DNA from: Actinomycetes bacterium
Lineage (GTDB): Bacteria; Actinomycetota; Actinomycetes; Actinomycetales; Cellulomonadaceae
Direction of reading: 5' to 3'
Assembly: GCA_021793115.1 (NCBI GenBank)
Contig: JAJYTJ010000016.1
Location: 1 to 38,469 of the forward strand
Length of the DNA: 38,469 nt
Shown here one piece after another: positions 8,946 through 18,401 of this stretch (position 1 is the stretch's first letter; every line of letters starts with the position of its first letter). Below the pieces are notes generated by a model, which had not been told where the DNA came from, ran no database searches, and worked only from the letters and a program-made list of their open reading frames with translations. Both the position numbers and the translations under genes were made by a program.

Positions 8946-11449
8946 GCGTCCACCTCCTCGCGGGGCACGCGCAGCACCATGGTCAGGCCGCCCCCGGGGG
9001 TGTCTTCCGCCGACAGCTCGGCACCGACGGCACGGGCCAGGCCGTCCGCGACGGCGAGCCCGAGGCCGACGCCGTCGGGATGGCTGTCCGACAGCCGCCG
9101 GAACGGCTCGAAGATGGCGGCTCGGTCCGCCTCGGGGACGCCAGGACCACGGTCGACGACGCGCACCTCGACGTCGTGGTCGCTGGCGGACGCCAGCACC
9201 AGCACCGGCTCGCCAGGAGGCGAGTGCCGCACGGCGTTGGACGTGACGTTGTCGAGCACCCGCTCGAGCAGCCCGGGGTCGGTGCGGACCAGGGGCAGGT
9301 CCTCGGGCACCTCGAGCCGCACCTTGCGGCCGTAGGGCTCGACGACGGCCGGCACCACCTCCTCCAGGCTCGTCGCCCGCAGCGCAGGTTGCAGGCCGCC
9401 GGCCTGCAACCGGGACATGTCCAGAAGGTTGTCGATGAGCCGCTCCAGCCGGGTGGTCGCCGCGGCGAGCGTGCGCACCAGGTCGGTCCGGTCGTCGTCG
9501 GCCAGCTCCAGCCCGGGAGCGGTGAGGGCGTCGACCGCTGCCCGGATCGTCGCCAGCGGGGTGCGCAGGTCGTGGGAGACCGCGGCGAGCAGCGCGGTGC
9601 GGGCCGCGTCGGCCTGGGCCAGGAGCCGGGCCTGCTCGGCCTGCGCCCGCAGCCGGCGCTGCTCGATGACGACACCGGCCTGCGAGGCGAACGCGTCGAG
9701 GGCCCGCCGGTCCCCGGCGGGCAGCGGCCGGCCGGTCAGGGCGAGCACCCGCCGGTCGTCGACCGCCGCGACCGTGTCGGCGGCCGTGGGTGCGGCCGGG
9801 GGGAGGTCGCCGGAGCTCGCCACCGAGGTCCACAGCCCGGCGTCGTCCCGCTCGAGGAGGGCGACCGCCCCTTGCCCGAAGGTCTCGCGGACCCGGTCGA
9901 CCACCGCCTCGGCGGTGTCCTCGCCGGACAGCACGGAGCGGGACACCGACGCGAGGGCGGACGCCTCCGCCCGGCTCCGGAAGGCCTCGGCGGACCGTCT
10001 GGCCGCCAGGTCGACGACGCTGGCCACGGCGACCGCCACCAGGACGAAGACGACGAGCGCGAAGGCGTTCTCCGGCTCCGCGATGGTGAACCGCCGGACC
10101 GGCTCGGTGAAGAACCAGTTGAGCGTGAGGAAGCCGATGACCGCCATCGCCACGGCGGGCCACAGGCCGCCGAGCAGTGCCACCGCGACCGTGCCGGTGA
10201 GGAACACCATGAGGTCGGTCGGCAGCCCGATGTGGGTGCGCCAGGGCAGCAGCGCCGCGGTGAGGTCGGCGGGCAACGCGAACGCCGCCACCCAGCCCGC
10301 GATCTGGCGGGTGTGCGGGAGCGCGGAGCTGCGGCGCAGCCGCGGCATGCCGCCGCGGGCGAGCTGGTGCGTGACGAGGTGCACGTCGATGGAGCCCGCG
10401 AGGCGGGCGATCTCCACGTCGGTGGACTCCGCCAGCGCCTGGCGCCAGCGCGAGCGGCGGGTGACGCCGACCACGATCATCGTGGCGTTGACGCCGGTGG
10501 CGAAGTCGACCACGGCGGTCGCCACGTGCTCGCCGACGACGGTGTGGAACGTTCCGCCGAGGGACTCGACGAGCTGGCGGTGCGCGGCCAGGGCCTGCGG
10601 CGGGGCGCCCGGCAGGCCGTCCGTGACCAGCACGTGGACCGCGAGCAGCTCCGAGCCGGGGGAGCGCTGGGCCAGCCGGGCGCCGCGGCGCAGCAGGGTG
10701 TCGGTCTCCGGGCCACCGGTGACGGCGACGACGATGCGCTCGCGCGCCGGCCAGGGGGCGCCGATGGCGTGCTCCTGCCGGTAGGCGGTCAGCGCGTCGT
10801 CCACGCGGTCGGCCAGCCACAGCAGGGCGAGCTCGCGCAGTGCGGTGAGGTTCCCCACGCGGAAGTACGAGGAGAGCGACGCGTCGATCTGCTCGGCCTG
10901 GTAGACGTTGCCGTGCGCCAGCCGGCGACGCAGCGCCTGCGGCGACAGGTCGACGAGCTGGATCTGGTCCGCGGATCGCACGACGGCGTCGGGGACGGTC
11001 TCGCGCTGCCGGACGCCGGTGATGGCCTCGACGGCGTCGACGAGCGACTCCAGATGCTGCACGTTGACGGTGGTGATGACGTCGATGCCGGCCACGAGCA
11101 GGTCGTCGACGTCCTGCCAGCGCTTCGGGTGGGTGCTGCCGGGGGCGTTGGTGTGGGCCAGCTCGTCGACGAGCACCACCTGGGGCGCGCGCGCGAGGAC
11201 CGCGATCACGTCGAGCTCCGACAACGAGACCCCGCGGTAGGCGACGGTGCGCCGCGGCACCATCTCGAGGCCCTCGGCGAGGGCCGATGTCGCCGGCCGG
11301 CCGTGCGTCTCCAGCAGCCCGACGACGATGTCGGTGCCGCGCGCCGAACGGCGGTGGGCCTCGTCGAGCATGGCGTAGGTCTTGCCGACCCCGGGTGCCG
11401 CGCCGAAGTAGACGATGAGGCGCCCTCGGCCGCGGTCACCGGCGTTCAT
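8942..11449 (-). CDS. kdpD: KdpD, potassium-limitation sensor kinase
   Basis: This 835-aa protein has the full KdpD architecture. An N-terminal KdpD domain contains the Walker-A motif GAAPGVGKT at 16-24 and VDELAHTNAPG at about 94-104. A universal-stress-protein-like domain covers about 235-365. A DUF4118 block of membrane helices lies at 383-480, followed by a GAF-like linker. The HisKA domain has the phospho-acceptor His626 (AVSHDLRTPLATI), and a HATPase domain with an N-box VTSNAVRHSP and G-boxes closes the protein. It autophosphorylates and phosphorylates KdpE in response to low K+ or turgor cues. The ATG at 11449 directly precedes the Walker-A region. It is divergent from kdpFABC, with about 300 bp between the start codons. 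Confidence 0.96.
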   Translation of the reverse strand: MNAGDRGRGRLIVYFGAAPGVGKTYAMLDEAHRRSARGTDIVVGLLETHGRPATSALAEGLEMVPRRTVAYRGVSLSELDVIAVLARAPQVVLVDELAHTNAPGSTHPKRWQDVDDLLVAGIDVITTVNVQHLESLVDAVEAITGVRQRETVPDAVVRSADQIQLVDLSPQALRRRLAHGNVYQAEQIDASLSSYFRVGNLTALRELALLWLADRVDDALTAYRQEHAIGAPWPARERIVVAVTGGPETDTLLRRGARLAQRSPGSELLAVHVLVTDGLPGAPPQALAAHRQLVESLGGTFHTVVGEHVATAVVDFATGVNATMIVVGVTRRSRWRQALAESTDVEIARLAGSIDVHLVTHQLARGGMPRLRRSSALPHTRQIAGWVAAFALPADLTAALLPWRTHIGLPTDLMVFLTGTVAVALLGGLWPAVAMAVIGFLTLNWFFTEPVRRFTIAEPENAFALVVFVLVAVAVASVVDLAARRSAEAFRSRAEASALASVSRSVLSGEDTAEAVVDRVRETFGQGAVALLERDDAGLWTSVASSGDLPPAAPTAADTVAAVDDRRVLALTGRPLPAGDRRALDAFASQAGVVIEQRRLRAQAEQARLLAQADAARTALLAAVSHDLRTPLATIRAAVDALTAPGLELADDDRTDLVRTLAAATTRLERLIDNLLDMSRLQAGGLQPALRATSLEEVVPAVVEPYGRKVRLEVPEDLPLVRTDPGLLERVLDNVTSNAVRHSPPGEPVLVLASASDHDVEVRVVDRGPGVPEADRAAIFEPFRRLSDSHPDGVGLGLAVADGLARAVGAELSAEDTPGGGLTMVLRVPREEVDA

Positions 11450-11542
11450 GCGGCCATCCTCCCGCCAGAGGGGTGCGGCACGAGGAGTGGGGGCGTGCCA
11501 CGCGCCGACTCTCCCGCGGCGCGAGCCGCCGCCGCAGCGTCC

Positions 11543-11611
11543 TGACGCATCACGTACGCCTCCTGACGGGATCTTGACGCCCTGGCAGCGGGGGCCGTCA
11601 GGGGACCGTCA
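11543..11611. promoter_or_regulatory. Candidate KdpE operator: 11-bp-spaced TGACG boxes
   Basis: TGACG occurs on the plus strand at 11543-11547, 11564-11568 and 11575-11579; the last two start 11 bp apart. Its complement CGTCA occurs at 11596-11600 and 11607-11611, again 11 bp apart, so the two pairs face each other. Direct repeats with 11-bp starts are the classic binding geometry of OmpR/PhoB-family dimers, and the site lies between kdpD and kdpF. Assignment to KdpE is inference. I found no convincing -35/-10 pair. The rest of the roughly 300-bp gap (11450-11747) shows nothing else I can name. Confidence 0.45.
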
Positions 11612-11747
11612 GCGTTGGAGCCGCGAACCGTATGCGTTGTGTCAGGGACCGGGCCGGGCGTCGGCGGGGGCGGTTACGTTGATGACGGCACCGGTCCGCG
11701 GTGCGCGGTCCCCGGTGGGGCCGCTCGCGTACGAAACGGAGCTCCTC

Positions 11748-11831
11748 GTGCTGGACGTCGTCTACGTACTGGGCGTCGTCGTCCTGTTCGTGGTGGTCGG
11801 GCTCGTCGCGAAGGCGGTCGAGAAGCTGTGA
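11748..11831 (+). CDS. Small hydrophobic peptide ahead of kdpF
   Basis: This 27-codon ORF starts at a GTG preceded by GGAG at 6-10 bases. It encodes one membrane helix ([17 protein letters not shown]) followed by a charged end, AKAVEKL. Its TGA overlaps the GTG of kdpF in a GTGA junction, the same coupling seen through much of the kdp operon. It is not KdpF, which follows as a separate reading frame with the expected KPERF ending. The frame is open further upstream (for example an ATG at 11682), but that would add Arg/Pro-rich sequence. I infer a real small membrane protein, possibly an accessory Kdp subunit. Length and hydrophobicity alone cannot exclude a leader peptide. Confidence 0.55.
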   Translation: MLDVVYVLGVVVLFVVVGLVAKAVEKL

Positions 11832-11917
11832 TCGTCTTCACGGTGGTGGCCGCCGTCCTCGGCCTGGCGGCGCTCGTCTACCTCGTGTACGCCCTCGTCA
11901 AGCCGGAGCGCTTCTGA
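11828..11917 (+). CDS. kdpF: KdpF, small subunit of the K+-transporting ATPase
   Basis: This 29-aa single-helix peptide (start [31 protein letters not shown]) has the length and C-terminal KPE(R/D)F signature of KdpF, which stabilises the KdpABC complex in the membrane. It is too short for routine gene finders. It overlaps the preceding small ORF (GTGA), and its last base is shared with the kdpA ATG (TGATG). Confidence 0.93.
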   Translation: MIVFTVVAAVLGLAALVYLVYALVKPERF

Positions 11918-13596
11918 TGGCGCCGTGGCTCCTGGCGACCCTCGCTGTGCTGACGGTCGCGATCATCCTGGCCGCGGTCCACCGGCCGCTCGGCGACTAC
12001 ATGGCGTGGGTCTACACCAGCCCGAAGGACCTCCGGCTCGAGCGCGGTCTGTACCGGGTCATCGGCGTGGACCCCCGGGGCGAGCAGTCATGGCGCTCGT
12101 ACGTGCGGTCGCTCCTGGCGTTCTCGCTCGTCGGGGTGCTGCTCCTCTACCTCCTGCAGCGGGTGCAGGCGTGGCTGCCGTACTCGCTGGGCCTGGGGAA
12201 CCCTTCGCCGCAGCTGTCCTTCAACACGGCCATCTCGTTCGTCACCAACACCAACTGGCAGTCGTACTCGCCGGAGCAGACGCTCGGCTACACGGTGCAG
12301 CTCGCCGGACTGGTGGTGCAGAACTTCGTCTCCGCGGCCGTCGGCATGGCGGTGGCGGTCGCCCTGGTGCGCGGCTTCGCCCGCCGGACCGCGCACACCA
12401 TCGGCAACTTCTGGGTGGACCTGGTCCGCGGCACGTTCCGCATCCTGCTGCCGATCGCGTTCGTCGCCGCGGTGGTGCTGCTCGCGGGCGGTGTGATCCA
12501 GAACTTCGACCCCTTCCACGCGGTCACCACGGTCGCGGGCGGCACGCAGACGCTGCCGGGCGGCCCGGTGGCCTCGCAGGAGGCGATCAAGGAGCTGGGC
12601 ACCAACGGCGGCGGGTTCTTCAACGCCAACTCCGCCCACCCGTTCGAGAACCCCGGCGCCGGGACGAACCTCGTGGAGATCGTGCTGCTCCTGCTCATCC
12701 CGTTCTCGCTGCCGCGCACGTTCGGCCGGATGGTGGGCGACCGCCGCCAGGGCTACGCCGTCGCGGCAGCGATGGGGATCATCTTCATCGCCTCGTTCGC
12801 CGCCCTGACCGCCTTCGAGCTGCACGGCGCGGGGACCGCGCCCCAGCTCGCCGGAGGCGCGATGGAGGGCAAGGAGCAGCGGTTCGGCGTGGTGTGGACG
12901 TCGCTGTTCGCGACGTCGAGCACCCTCACGTCGACGGGCGCGGTCAACGGGATGCACGACTCGTTCACCGCGCTCGGCGGCATGATGCCGATGCTCAACA
13001 TGATGACCGGCGAGGTCGCGCCGGGCGGCGCGGGGTCCGGGCTGTACGGCATGCTCATCGTCGCGATCGTCGCGGTGTTCCTCGGCGGCCTCATGGTGGG
13101 GCGCACGCCGGAGTACCTGGGCAAGAAGATCGGCGCCCGCGAGATCAAGCTGGCCAGCCTCTTCATCATCGTCACGCCGGCGCTCGTGCTCATCGGCACG
13201 GCGCTGAGCTTCGCGATCCCCCCCGTGCGCGCCAGCGTGGTGGGCACCTCGATCGGGAACCCCGGCGTCCACGGGCTCTCCGAGGTGGTGTACGCCTTCA
13301 CGTCCGCCGCGAACAACAACGGGTCGGCGTTCGCCGGGCTGGCCGCCAACACGCCGTGGCTGAACACCGCGCTGGGCGTGACGATGCTGCTCGGCAGGTT
13401 CGTGCCGATCGTGCTCGTGCTGGCTCTCGCCGGCTCCCTCGCCGCCCAGGACAAGACCCCCGAGACGGCCGGGACCCTGCCGACCCACCGGCCGTTGTTC
13501 GTCGGCCTCGTCGTCGGGGTCGTCGTCGTCGTGGCGGCTCTGACCTTCTTCCCCGTACTCGCGCTGGGCCCCCTGGCGGAAGGACTCGCCCGATGA
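11917..13596 (+). CDS. kdpA: KdpA, potassium-binding channel-like subunit
   Basis: This 559-aa polytopic protein matches KdpA in length and motifs: [15 protein letters not shown] after the first pore region, [18 protein letters not shown], the [18 protein letters not shown] selectivity-filter region, and [13 protein letters not shown]. It forms the K+-selective entry of the KdpFABC pump and is related to the Trk/Ktr superfamily. The start is the ATG overlapping the kdpF stop; the first residues [19 protein letters not shown] form the first helix. The stop overlaps the ATG of kdpB (ATGA). Confidence 0.97.
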   Translation: MAPWLLATLAVLTVAIILAAVHRPLGDYMAWVYTSPKDLRLERGLYRVIGVDPRGEQSWRSYVRSLLAFSLVGVLLLYLLQRVQAWLPYSLGLGNPSPQLSFNTAISFVTNTNWQSYSPEQTLGYTVQLAGLVVQNFVSAAVGMAVAVALVRGFARRTAHTIGNFWVDLVRGTFRILLPIAFVAAVVLLAGGVIQNFDPFHAVTTVAGGTQTLPGGPVASQEAIKELGTNGGGFFNANSAHPFENPGAGTNLVEIVLLLLIPFSLPRTFGRMVGDRRQGYAVAAAMGIIFIASFAALTAFELHGAGTAPQLAGGAMEGKEQRFGVVWTSLFATSSTLTSTGAVNGMHDSFTALGGMMPMLNMMTGEVAPGGAGSGLYGMLIVAIVAVFLGGLMVGRTPEYLGKKIGAREIKLASLFIIVTPALVLIGTALSFAIPPVRASVVGTSIGNPGVHGLSEVVYAFTSAANNNGSAFAGLAANTPWLNTALGVTMLLGRFVPIVLVLALAGSLAAQDKTPETAGTLPTHRPLFVGLVVGVVVVVAALTFFPVLALGPLAEGLAR

Positions 13597-15767
13597 CGTC
13601 CACCCCGACCGCCGCGCCCGTACGGCCCACGCCCGCCGGTCGTCCGGCACGGGTCTCCGGAGGGGCGTTCTCCTGGTCGCAGGTCCGCGCGTCGGCGCCG
13701 GGAGCCTTGCGCAAGCTCGACCCGCGCCAGCAGTGGCACAACCCGGTGATGTTCGTCGTCTGGGTCGGGGCCGTGCTCACCACGGCGCTGGCGATCGCCG
13801 AGCCGTTCATCGGCGGCCCGGGCTCGTCCGGCGGGACCGTGGTGCCGTCGTCGTTCACCTGGGCGATCGCCGTCTGGTTGTGGCTCACCGTGCTGTTCGC
13901 GAACCTCGCCGAGGCGGTGGCCGAGAGCCGCGGCCGGGCGCAGGCGGACAGCCTGCGCACGAGCCGCACCAGCACCGTCGCCCATCGGGTCGTGCGGTAC
14001 GACGAGGCGTCCGACCCCGGCGCCACCGCCGCGGCCACGCAGGACGTGCACTCCCCGGACCTGCGGCTCGGCGACGTCGTCGTCGTGTCCGCGGGCGAGA
14101 CGATCCCGGGCGACGGCGACATCGTCTCGGGCATCGCCTCGGTGGACGAGTCGGCCATCACGGGGGAGTCCGCGCCGGTGATCCGCGAGTCGGGTGGCGA
14201 CCGCAGCGCCGTCACCGGCGGCACGCGGGTGCTGTCCGACCGGATCGTCGTGCGCATCACGTCGAAGCCTGGCGAGACGTTCGTCGACCGGATGATCGCC
14301 CTCGTCGAGGGCGCGCAGCGGCAGAGGACGCCGAACGAGATCGCGCTGTCGATCCTGCTGGCCGCGCTGACGATCATCTTCGTCGTCGTCTGCCTGGCGC
14401 TGAACCCGATCGCGAGCTACGCGGCCAAGCCCGTGAGCATCACCGTCCTGGTGGCGCTGCTCGTCTGCCTGATACCGACGACGATCGGGGCGTTGCTCTC
14501 GGCCATCGGCATCGCCGGCATGGACCGGCTCGTGCAGCACAACGTCCTGGCGATGTCGGGCCGCGCGGTCGAGGCCGCCGGCGACGTGTCCACGCTGCTG
14601 CTCGACAAGACCGGCACCATCACGTACGGCAACCGGCAGGCGACCGAGTTCCTCCCGATGTCGGGCGTCGACCCGCACGACCTGGCCGAGGCGGCCGCGC
14701 AGTCGTCGCTGGCCGACCCGACGCCCGAGGGGACGTCGATCGTCGACCTGGCCCGCCGCCAGGGCGCGCCCATCGCGACCGGGACCCCGGCGCCGACGGC
14801 CGGTACCTTCGTGCCGTTCTCGGCGCAGACCCGGATGTCCGGTCTCGACCTGCCCGACGGCACCCGGATCCGCAAGGGTGCCGGCAGCGCGATCACCGGC
14901 TGGCTCGCCGACCAGGGGTGGGCACTGTCCGACGAGCGCGCGGCCGAGCTGGCGGACCTGGTCCGTCCGGTCGCGCGGTCCGGCGGCACGCCGCTGGTGG
15001 TCGCCCTCGCCGAGCCGGGTCGGGCCGGCCGGGTCCTCGGCGTGGTCCACCTCAAGGACATCGTCAAGGAGGGGATCGCGCAGCGGTTCGCCGAGATGCG
15101 CGAGATGGGTATCCGCACCGTGATGATCACCGGGGACAACCCGCTGACCGCGGCGGCGATCGCGCAGGAGGCGGGGGTCGACGACTACCTGGCGGAGGCG
15201 ACGCCCGAGGACAAGCTGGCGCTCATCCGCCGCGAGCAGGAGGGTGGCCGGCTCGTCGCCATGACCGGCGACGGCACCAACGACGCCCCCGCGCTGGCCC
15301 AGGCGGACGTCGGCGTCGCGATGAACACGGGCACGTCGGCCGCGAAGGAGGCCGGCAACATGGTCGACCTCGACTCGGACCCGACCAAGCTGGTCAGCAT
15401 CGTCGAGATCGGCAAGCAGCTGCTCATCACGCGGGGCGCGCTGACGACGTTCTCGATCGCCAACGACGTCGCCAAGTACTTCGCGATCATCCCCGCGATG
15501 TTCATGGGGGTGTACCCCGGGCTGGGCGCGCTCAACGTCATGCACCTGCACTCACCCGCGTCGGCCGTGCTGTCGGCGGTGATCTTCAACGCGATCATCA
15601 TCGTGCTGCTCATCCCGCTGGCCCTGCGCGGGGTGCGGTACCGGCCCGGCGGCGTCTCCCGGACCCTCGCCCGCAACCTGCTGATCTACGGCGGCGGCGG
15701 CATCGTCGCGCCGTTCGTCGGCATCTGGCTCGTCGACCTGGTCGTGCGCCTCCTTCCCGGATTCTGA
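13593..15767 (+). CDS. kdpB: KdpB, P-type ATPase subunit
   Basis: This 724-aa P-type ATPase carries the TGES actuator motif (190-193), the IPTT membrane motif (295-298), the phosphorylation motif DKTGT with Asp338, and [23 protein letters not shown] in the P domain. It hydrolyses ATP to drive K+ uptake through KdpA. The roughly 40-residue hydrophilic N-terminus is Pro/Ala/Arg-rich and longer than in E. coli. The ATG at 13593 overlaps the kdpA stop, which fixes the start. No catalytic residue is missing. Confidence 0.97.
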   Translation: MTSTPTAAPVRPTPAGRPARVSGGAFSWSQVRASAPGALRKLDPRQQWHNPVMFVVWVGAVLTTALAIAEPFIGGPGSSGGTVVPSSFTWAIAVWLWLTVLFANLAEAVAESRGRAQADSLRTSRTSTVAHRVVRYDEASDPGATAAATQDVHSPDLRLGDVVVVSAGETIPGDGDIVSGIASVDESAITGESAPVIRESGGDRSAVTGGTRVLSDRIVVRITSKPGETFVDRMIALVEGAQRQRTPNEIALSILLAALTIIFVVVCLALNPIASYAAKPVSITVLVALLVCLIPTTIGALLSAIGIAGMDRLVQHNVLAMSGRAVEAAGDVSTLLLDKTGTITYGNRQATEFLPMSGVDPHDLAEAAAQSSLADPTPEGTSIVDLARRQGAPIATGTPAPTAGTFVPFSAQTRMSGLDLPDGTRIRKGAGSAITGWLADQGWALSDERAAELADLVRPVARSGGTPLVVALAEPGRAGRVLGVVHLKDIVKEGIAQRFAEMREMGIRTVMITGDNPLTAAAIAQEAGVDDYLAEATPEDKLALIRREQEGGRLVAMTGDGTNDAPALAQADVGVAMNTGTSAAKEAGNMVDLDSDPTKLVSIVEIGKQLLITRGALTTFSIANDVAKYFAIIPAMFMGVYPGLGALNVMHLHSPASAVLSAVIFNAIIIVLLIPLALRGVRYRPGGVSRTLARNLLIYGGGGIVAPFVGIWLVDLVVRLLPGF

Positions 15768-15787
15768 GAACGACTGGAGCAATCGCC

Positions 15788-16405
15788 ATGAGCGGATCCA
15801 ACTCCGGAACGGGCGGCCGCGTGTACGGGGTCGCCGTCCGAGCGATGGTGGTGTTCACGCTCGTCCTGGGCGTGGGCTACACCCTGGCCGTCACCGCCGT
15901 CGGACAGCTCATGCTGCCGGCGCAGGCCCGGGGCTCGGCCGTGACGAGGGCCGACGGGACGGTCGTCGGCTCGGCACTCATCGGCCAGTCGTTCACCGGC
16001 GCGGACGGCAAGCCGCTGCCGCAGTACTTCCAGTCCCGGCCCTCTGCGGCGGGCACGGGGTACGACGCCGCGGCGTCGTCGGGCTCGAACTGGGGGCCGG
16101 AGAACCCGGACCTCATCAAGGCCATCACGGCCCGCAAGGCGCAGGTCGCGGCCTTCGACGGTGTCAGCCCGGCCCAGGTCCCTCCCGACGCGGTCACGGC
16201 CTCGGCCTCGGGCCTCGACCCGGACATCAGCCCCGCGTACGCGGCGATCCAGGTGGATCGCGTCGCGGCCGCCCGGCAGCTTCCGGTCGACGAGGTGCGT
16301 GCGCTGGTCGCCGCGCACACGCAGGGACGGCCCTGGGGATTCCTCGGCGAGCCGACCGTCAACGTCGTCGAGCTCAACCTCGCGCTGGACCGCCTGGCCG
16401 GATGA
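15788..16405 (+). CDS. kdpC: KdpC, accessory subunit of the K+-transporting ATPase
   Basis: This 205-aa protein has one N-terminal membrane helix (about residues 16-40) and an extracytoplasmic domain containing the KdpC motifs GSALIGQSF, YFQSRPSAAG..YD..ASSGSNWGPENPDL and ASASGLDPDISPAYA. It ends PTVNVVELNLALDRL, as KdpC proteins do. The ATG at 15788 follows a GGAG site with a 20-bp gap after kdpB, the only non-overlapping junction in the operon. It completes an intact kdpFABC set. Confidence 0.96.
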   Translation: MSGSNSGTGGRVYGVAVRAMVVFTLVLGVGYTLAVTAVGQLMLPAQARGSAVTRADGTVVGSALIGQSFTGADGKPLPQYFQSRPSAAGTGYDAAASSGSNWGPENPDLIKAITARKAQVAAFDGVSPAQVPPDAVTASASGLDPDISPAYAAIQVDRVAAARQLPVDEVRALVAAHTQGRPWGFLGEPTVNVVELNLALDRLAG

Positions 16406-16406
16406 C

Positions 16407-16452
16407 CGGCCCGGCCCGGGCCGGCCCAGCCTGGCCCAGCCTGGCCTGGCCC
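16407..16452 (+). repeat. GC-only short repeats after kdpC, possible terminator
   Basis: Directly after the kdpC stop there is a perfect 14-bp palindrome CCGGCCCGGGCCGG (16411-16424) running into two tandem GGCCCAGCCT units (16423-16432, 16433-16442) and GGCCTGGCCC. Several alternative hairpins can form. It may terminate the kdp operon or simply be replication-slippage sequence; there is no T tract. Confidence 0.45.
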
Positions 16453-16468
16453 GGTGCAGGATGGGCCG

Positions 16469-16837
16469 GTGCCGTGGTTCGAGTTCGACGCCCCGCTGTG
16501 GCGCTGGGAGGCCCGCGCCAACGACGTCTGGACCTTCGTCAGCCTCCCGGAGGTGCTGTCCGACGAGCTGCTCGAGCTCGGCGAGCCGTACGCGCGCGGC
16601 TTCGGCTCGCTTCGCGTCGAGGTGGCGGTCAGGGACACCGTGTGGCGTACGTCAGTGTTCCCGGACGGGGCGCGCCGCGCCTACGTGCTGCCGGTCAAGC
16701 GTGCCGTGCGCGAGGCCGAGGGGCTGACCGTCGGCGTCCCCGCGCACGTGCAACTGCGGCTCGTCGACCTGGACGCGCCCAGCGGCCGGGCTGCTGGGCG
16801 AGCGCCGGCTCGCCGGGCAGGTCGCTCGCCGGCGTAG
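16469..16837 (+). CDS. DUF1905 domain protein
   Basis: This protein of about 122 aa has the DUF1905 pattern FEFDAPLWRWE..NDVWTFVSLP, a mid GSLRVEVAVRDTVWRTSVFP strand pair and AYVLPVKRAVREAEGL near the end. This small beta-barrel-like family is common in Actinobacteria and has no established function. The start is ambiguous between GTG at 16454 and GTG at 16469; the second begins directly with the domain. The C-terminal 20 residues are Arg/Ala-rich and lie outside the domain. It is convergent with the DUF222/HNH gene, separated by 12 bp. Confidence 0.8.
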   Translation: MPWFEFDAPLWRWEARANDVWTFVSLPEVLSDELLELGEPYARGFGSLRVEVAVRDTVWRTSVFPDGARRAYVLPVKRAVREAEGLTVGVPAHVQLRLVDLDAPSGRAAGRAPARRAGRSPA

Positions 16838-16849
16838 CCGGTGCCGGCC

Positions 16850-18391
16850 TCAGAACGGCGGCTCGTCGGGGTAGCCCCCGCCGCCACGCAGGGGCGGGTC
16901 GAGCAGCTCGGTGCGGCCGTGGTCGCCGGGGGTGACGCGGTAGGCCAGGCCGGCGGGCGTGCGCCACTCGAACACCCCGGGCTCCACCTGCCGCAGCGTG
17001 AAGCCACCGTCGGTCTTCAGGCGGTGGCAGCGCTCGGACAGCGGGCCCAGGTTGTCGGCCGAGGTGGTGCCGGGCAGCGGCGAGCCGTTGGCCGGTGTGC
17101 CGTGGTACTCGGTGGTGTGGTCGAGGTCGCACCGGTCAGCGGGCACGTTGCAGCCGGGACCGGCGCAGCACCCGTCCCGCGCGGCCACGTGCGCCACGAG
17201 CGCGGCCGGTGGTCGGTACCGGTGGCGTCCCACGTCGAGCACCGCGCTCGTGAGGGGGTCGGTGACGATGCGCCGCCACGTGCCACCCATCGCGAGGGCA
17301 CGGGCCTGCTCGGCGGGGACGGGTCCCAGCCCGGCCAGCTCGGCGGGCTTCTCGTCCATCCCCAGGAGCGTCGACAGGGCGACGGTCACGTCGATGCGGA
17401 CCTTCGGCACGCGGATGCGCGGCGCCCTCCGGCGCGACCGGGCCCCTTCGTCGTCGACGCCCTCGTTCGTCTCGCGCTCGTCGGCCACGCTCGCCAGGAG
17501 GGCGTCGCCTGCGGCGAGGGCCGTGAGCGTGTCGGCGCGCAGCTGGTCGAGCGTCCGCGGGTCACCGGCGGCGCGAGCGGTGCGAGCGGTCGCGTCGAGC
17601 GTGCCGTCGACCCGGGCCGCGTCGGCCGCCGGTAGCACCGCCCAGATGCCGGCCATGCCGTCCGGGAGGCGCCGCGGGTGGCACACGTGCCGGGTCGCGA
17701 GCGCCGCCTGCAGGCGGAAGGCGGCGTCCTCGGGCTCGAGAGTCAGCAGGGCCCGGTCGACGTCGGCGGCCAGCTGCGTCGGCGTCCGCAGCGCGGCCCG
17801 AGGCAGCACCTGGTCGAGCACGGGCCGCGTCAGCTGGTACGCGCGGCCGGCCAGGCGGTTCGTGAGCACGCGCATCTTGGCGGTGTCCACCAGGCCGGCG
17901 GAGACCGCCTCGGCCACCGGCAGCAGCTCCGCCTGCAGCGCGCGCCCGTCGCGCACCAGCCTGTTCGCCGCCCGCCTGGACCAGCCCAGCCGCATCGCCA
18001 ACTCGTCGCCCGCGACGCAGGTCCGCGCCGGCAGGGGCAGGTCCCAGTCGGGGTTCATGGACCCGCGGCGCGACAGCTCGGCCGCCAGGAGGCACGCCCG
18101 CTGGTGCGCCCAGGCGGCCAGCTTCTCGGCCGCCACCACCGCCTCCACCAGCACCGTGTCGTCGAGCGCGGCCGGGTCGGCGATCTCGAGCACGGAGGCC
18201 AGGTCGCCGCCGGGCAGGGCGGTCCCCATCTCGGCCAACGAGGCCCACGGCGCGCACGCCAGGTCCAGCAGCTCGTCCTCGCCCAGCGCCGCGGGCTCGC
18301 TCTCGGCCGTCCACTGGCCGTCCTCGGGCGGGTCGCCGGGCAGCGCGGGGAAGCGCTCGGTGACAACAGATGCGAACACGTGTTCGACCAT
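16850..18391 (-). CDS. DUF222 plus HNH endonuclease-like protein (13E12-type)
   Basis: This 513-aa protein has an N-terminal and central DUF222 region (about 70-360) and a C-terminal HNH module: CCAGPGCNVPADRCDLDHTTEYH, then NLGPLSERCHRLKTDGGF, giving the Cys pairs and His residues of a zinc-supported HNH nuclease. It is the actinobacterial 13E12-repeat family, usually multicopy and of unknown biological role. The ATG at 18391 has a strong GGAGGGAGG site 10 bases upstream; a GTG at 18379 is an alternative. A LexA-like palindrome overlaps codons 2-6. An IS481 remnant begins 25 bp upstream of the start, so its original promoter has probably been displaced. Confidence 0.88.
   Translation of the reverse strand: MVEHVFASVVTERFPALPGDPPEDGQWTAESEPAALGEDELLDLACAPWASLAEMGTALPGGDLASVLEIADPAALDDTVLVEAVVAAEKLAAWAHQRACLLAAELSRRGSMNPDWDLPLPARTCVAGDELAMRLGWSRRAANRLVRDGRALQAELLPVAEAVSAGLVDTAKMRVLTNRLAGRAYQLTRPVLDQVLPRAALRTPTQLAADVDRALLTLEPEDAAFRLQAALATRHVCHPRRLPDGMAGIWAVLPAADAARVDGTLDATARTARAAGDPRTLDQLRADTLTALAAGDALLASVADERETNEGVDDEGARSRRRAPRIRVPKVRIDVTVALSTLLGMDEKPAELAGLGPVPAEQARALAMGGTWRRIVTDPLTSAVLDVGRHRYRPPAALVAHVAARDGCCAGPGCNVPADRCDLDHTTEYHGTPANGSPLPGTTSADNLGPLSERCHRLKTDGGFTLRQVEPGVFEWRTPAGLAYRVTPGDHGRTELLDPPLRGGGGYPDEPPF
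18372..18387 (-). promoter_or_regulatory. Putative LexA (SOS) box in the start of the DUF222/HNH gene
   Basis: On the minus strand the site reads TCGAACACGTGTTCGC. The inner 14 bases CGAACACGTGTTCG are a perfect palindrome and fit the Gram-positive/mycobacterial LexA pattern CGAACN4GTTCG; only the outermost base departs from TCGAACN4GTTCGA. It covers codons 2-6 of the DUF222/HNH gene. In Mycobacterium tuberculosis several 13E12-family genes belong to the LexA regulon, so the position is meaningful, but binding is untested. Confidence 0.65.
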
Positions 18392-18401
18392 ACGCCCGCT
18401 G

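Noticed and set aside
9080..11545. 821-codon plus-strand frame opposite kdpD
   Set aside because: Shadow frame; low-complexity composition, and the opposite strand has a complete KdpD with all motifs.
12753..15551. 932-codon minus-strand open frame opposite kdpA/kdpB
   Set aside because: Antisense shadow of GC-rich codons. Translation is Arg/Asp/His/Gly-rich without family motifs, while the plus strand encodes clear KdpA and KdpB.
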